DNA from: an uncultured Clostridia bacterium
GTDB lineage: Bacteria > Bacillota > Clostridia > Christensenellales > Aristaeellaceae
Length of the DNA: 5,820 nt
Direction: 5' to 3'
NCBI GenBank assembly: GCA_946534455.1
Contig: CAMNCR010000108.1
Span: forward strand, 1 to 5,820
Below, in pieces: positions 5,521-5,820 of this stretch. The notes below the pieces were generated by a model. It had not been told where the DNA came from. It saw only the letters and a program-made list of their open reading frames with translations, and ran no database searches. How positions within the stretch are numbered: the first letter of the stretch is position 1; every line of letters starts with the position of its first letter. The position numbers and the translations under genes were made by a program.

Positions 5521-5527
5521 CTCCTTT
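5521..5527 (-). promoter_or_regulatory. Ribosome binding site supporting a TTG start
   Basis: On the minus strand AAAGGAG ends 6 nt before the TTG at 5514-5512. No ATG is in frame nearby until residue 15, so this site decides the non-ATG start of the acetyltransferase. Confidence 0.8.
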
Positions 5528-5565
5528 CCCGCCGTCCGGCCGCGCGCCGCCGGCGAACCCCATCT

Positions 5566-5820
5566 TCAGATAAACCTCCCGGTCAGGCTCTCCGGACACC
5601 GCCGGATGTCCTCCGGCGTGCCGCAGGCCACGATCCGGCCGCCCTCCTCCCCGCCTCCGGGGCCCATGTCAATGAGATAGTCCGCGTTCCGGATCACGTC
5701 CAGGTCATGCTCGATCACCACCACGGTCGCGCCGTTTCCGATCAGGGTCCGGAACACCTCCAGCAGCGTCTGAACATCCAGCGGGTGCAGCCCGATGGTC
5801 GGCTCGTCGAACACAAAAAC
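5566..5820 (-). CDS. UvrA-like ABC ATPase, C-terminal fragment (runs off window)
   Basis: Only the last 84 residues are in the window; the gene continues past position 5820. The fragment begins in the Walker B strand, VFVFDEPTIGLHPLDV, with the catalytic Glu in DEPT and a histidine in GLH. It runs through VVVIEHDLDVIRNADYLIDMGPGGGEEGGRIVACGTPEDI, where IEHDLDVI carries the switch histidine and GPGGG is highly characteristic of UvrA-family proteins. The protein ends soon after, at SLTGRFI, without a long tail. UvrA recognises DNA lesions in nucleotide excision repair. However, the distal ATPase of classical UvrA usually reads TTGLHF where this one reads TIGLHP, so a UvrA paralogue of the UvrA2/drug-resistance-associated type is at least as likely. 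The rest of the protein would decide. The acetyltransferase gene follows directly. Confidence 0.85.
   Translation of the reverse strand, partial: VFVFDEPTIGLHPLDVQTLLEVFRTLIGNGATVVVIEHDLDVIRNADYLIDMGPGGGEEGGRIVACGTPEDIRRCPESLTGRFI

Noticed and set aside
5529..5555. GC-rich partial dyads between the UvrA-like and acetyltransferase genes
   Set aside because: Several weak overlapping pairings of GCC/GGC repeats are possible but none is clean or followed by a T run, so neither a terminator nor a promoter is supported.

Overview
The window looks like ordinary chromosomal DNA from a GC-rich anaerobic Firmicute, most likely in class Clostridia. I infer this from strong AGGAGG-type ribosome binding sites, G/C-ending codons, a TTG start, a cysteine-rich cytoplasmic glycosidase, and the family mix: a COG4120/COG1101-type ABC transporter, a MATE exporter, a short RluA-type pseudouridine synthase, a GNAT enzyme with an NPNQWG motif, and a UvrA-like ATPase. 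A more exact taxon cannot be read from the sequence. I see no rRNA, tRNA, CRISPR array, insertion sequence, integrase or phage gene.

Layout, left to right. (1) Positions 31-1778 (+) hold a permease and an ATPase that overlap by 7 nt. They are two parts of an importer whose binding-protein gene would be expected just upstream, outside the window. (2) A 17-bp perfect hairpin at 1790-1827 separates the ATPase gene from a convergent gene, 1833-2783 (-), for a GH113-like glycoside hydrolase. (3) A 220-bp divergent spacer (2784-3003) carries a plausible promoter for each side and a 9-bp inverted repeat almost midway between them. (4) A MATE exporter (3004-4353, +) is followed 38 nt later by an RluA-family pseudouridine synthase (4392-5003, +). 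The MATE stop codon lies in the loop of a hairpin. (5) The pseudouridine synthase gene converges, 7 nt away, on a GNAT acetyltransferase gene (5011-5514, -, TTG start). That gene sits 51 nt downstream of the 3' end of a UvrA-like ATPase gene (5566 to the window edge, -).

The gene functions do not form one obvious pathway: import, glycan hydrolysis, efflux, RNA modification, acetylation, and DNA repair or protection. I found no convincing new multi-gene system. The most interesting signals are at gene boundaries. The MATE 3' end carries an A_AAA_AAC slippery heptamer, followed at once by a stable hairpin, and the -1 frame is open straight into the pseudouridine synthase gene. The same hairpin has a seven-T run only on the minus strand, so it would best terminate transcripts coming from the UvrA-like/GNAT operon, which would run antisense to the pseudouridine synthase gene. 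The GH113-like enzyme also has cysteines beside both predicted catalytic glutamates.
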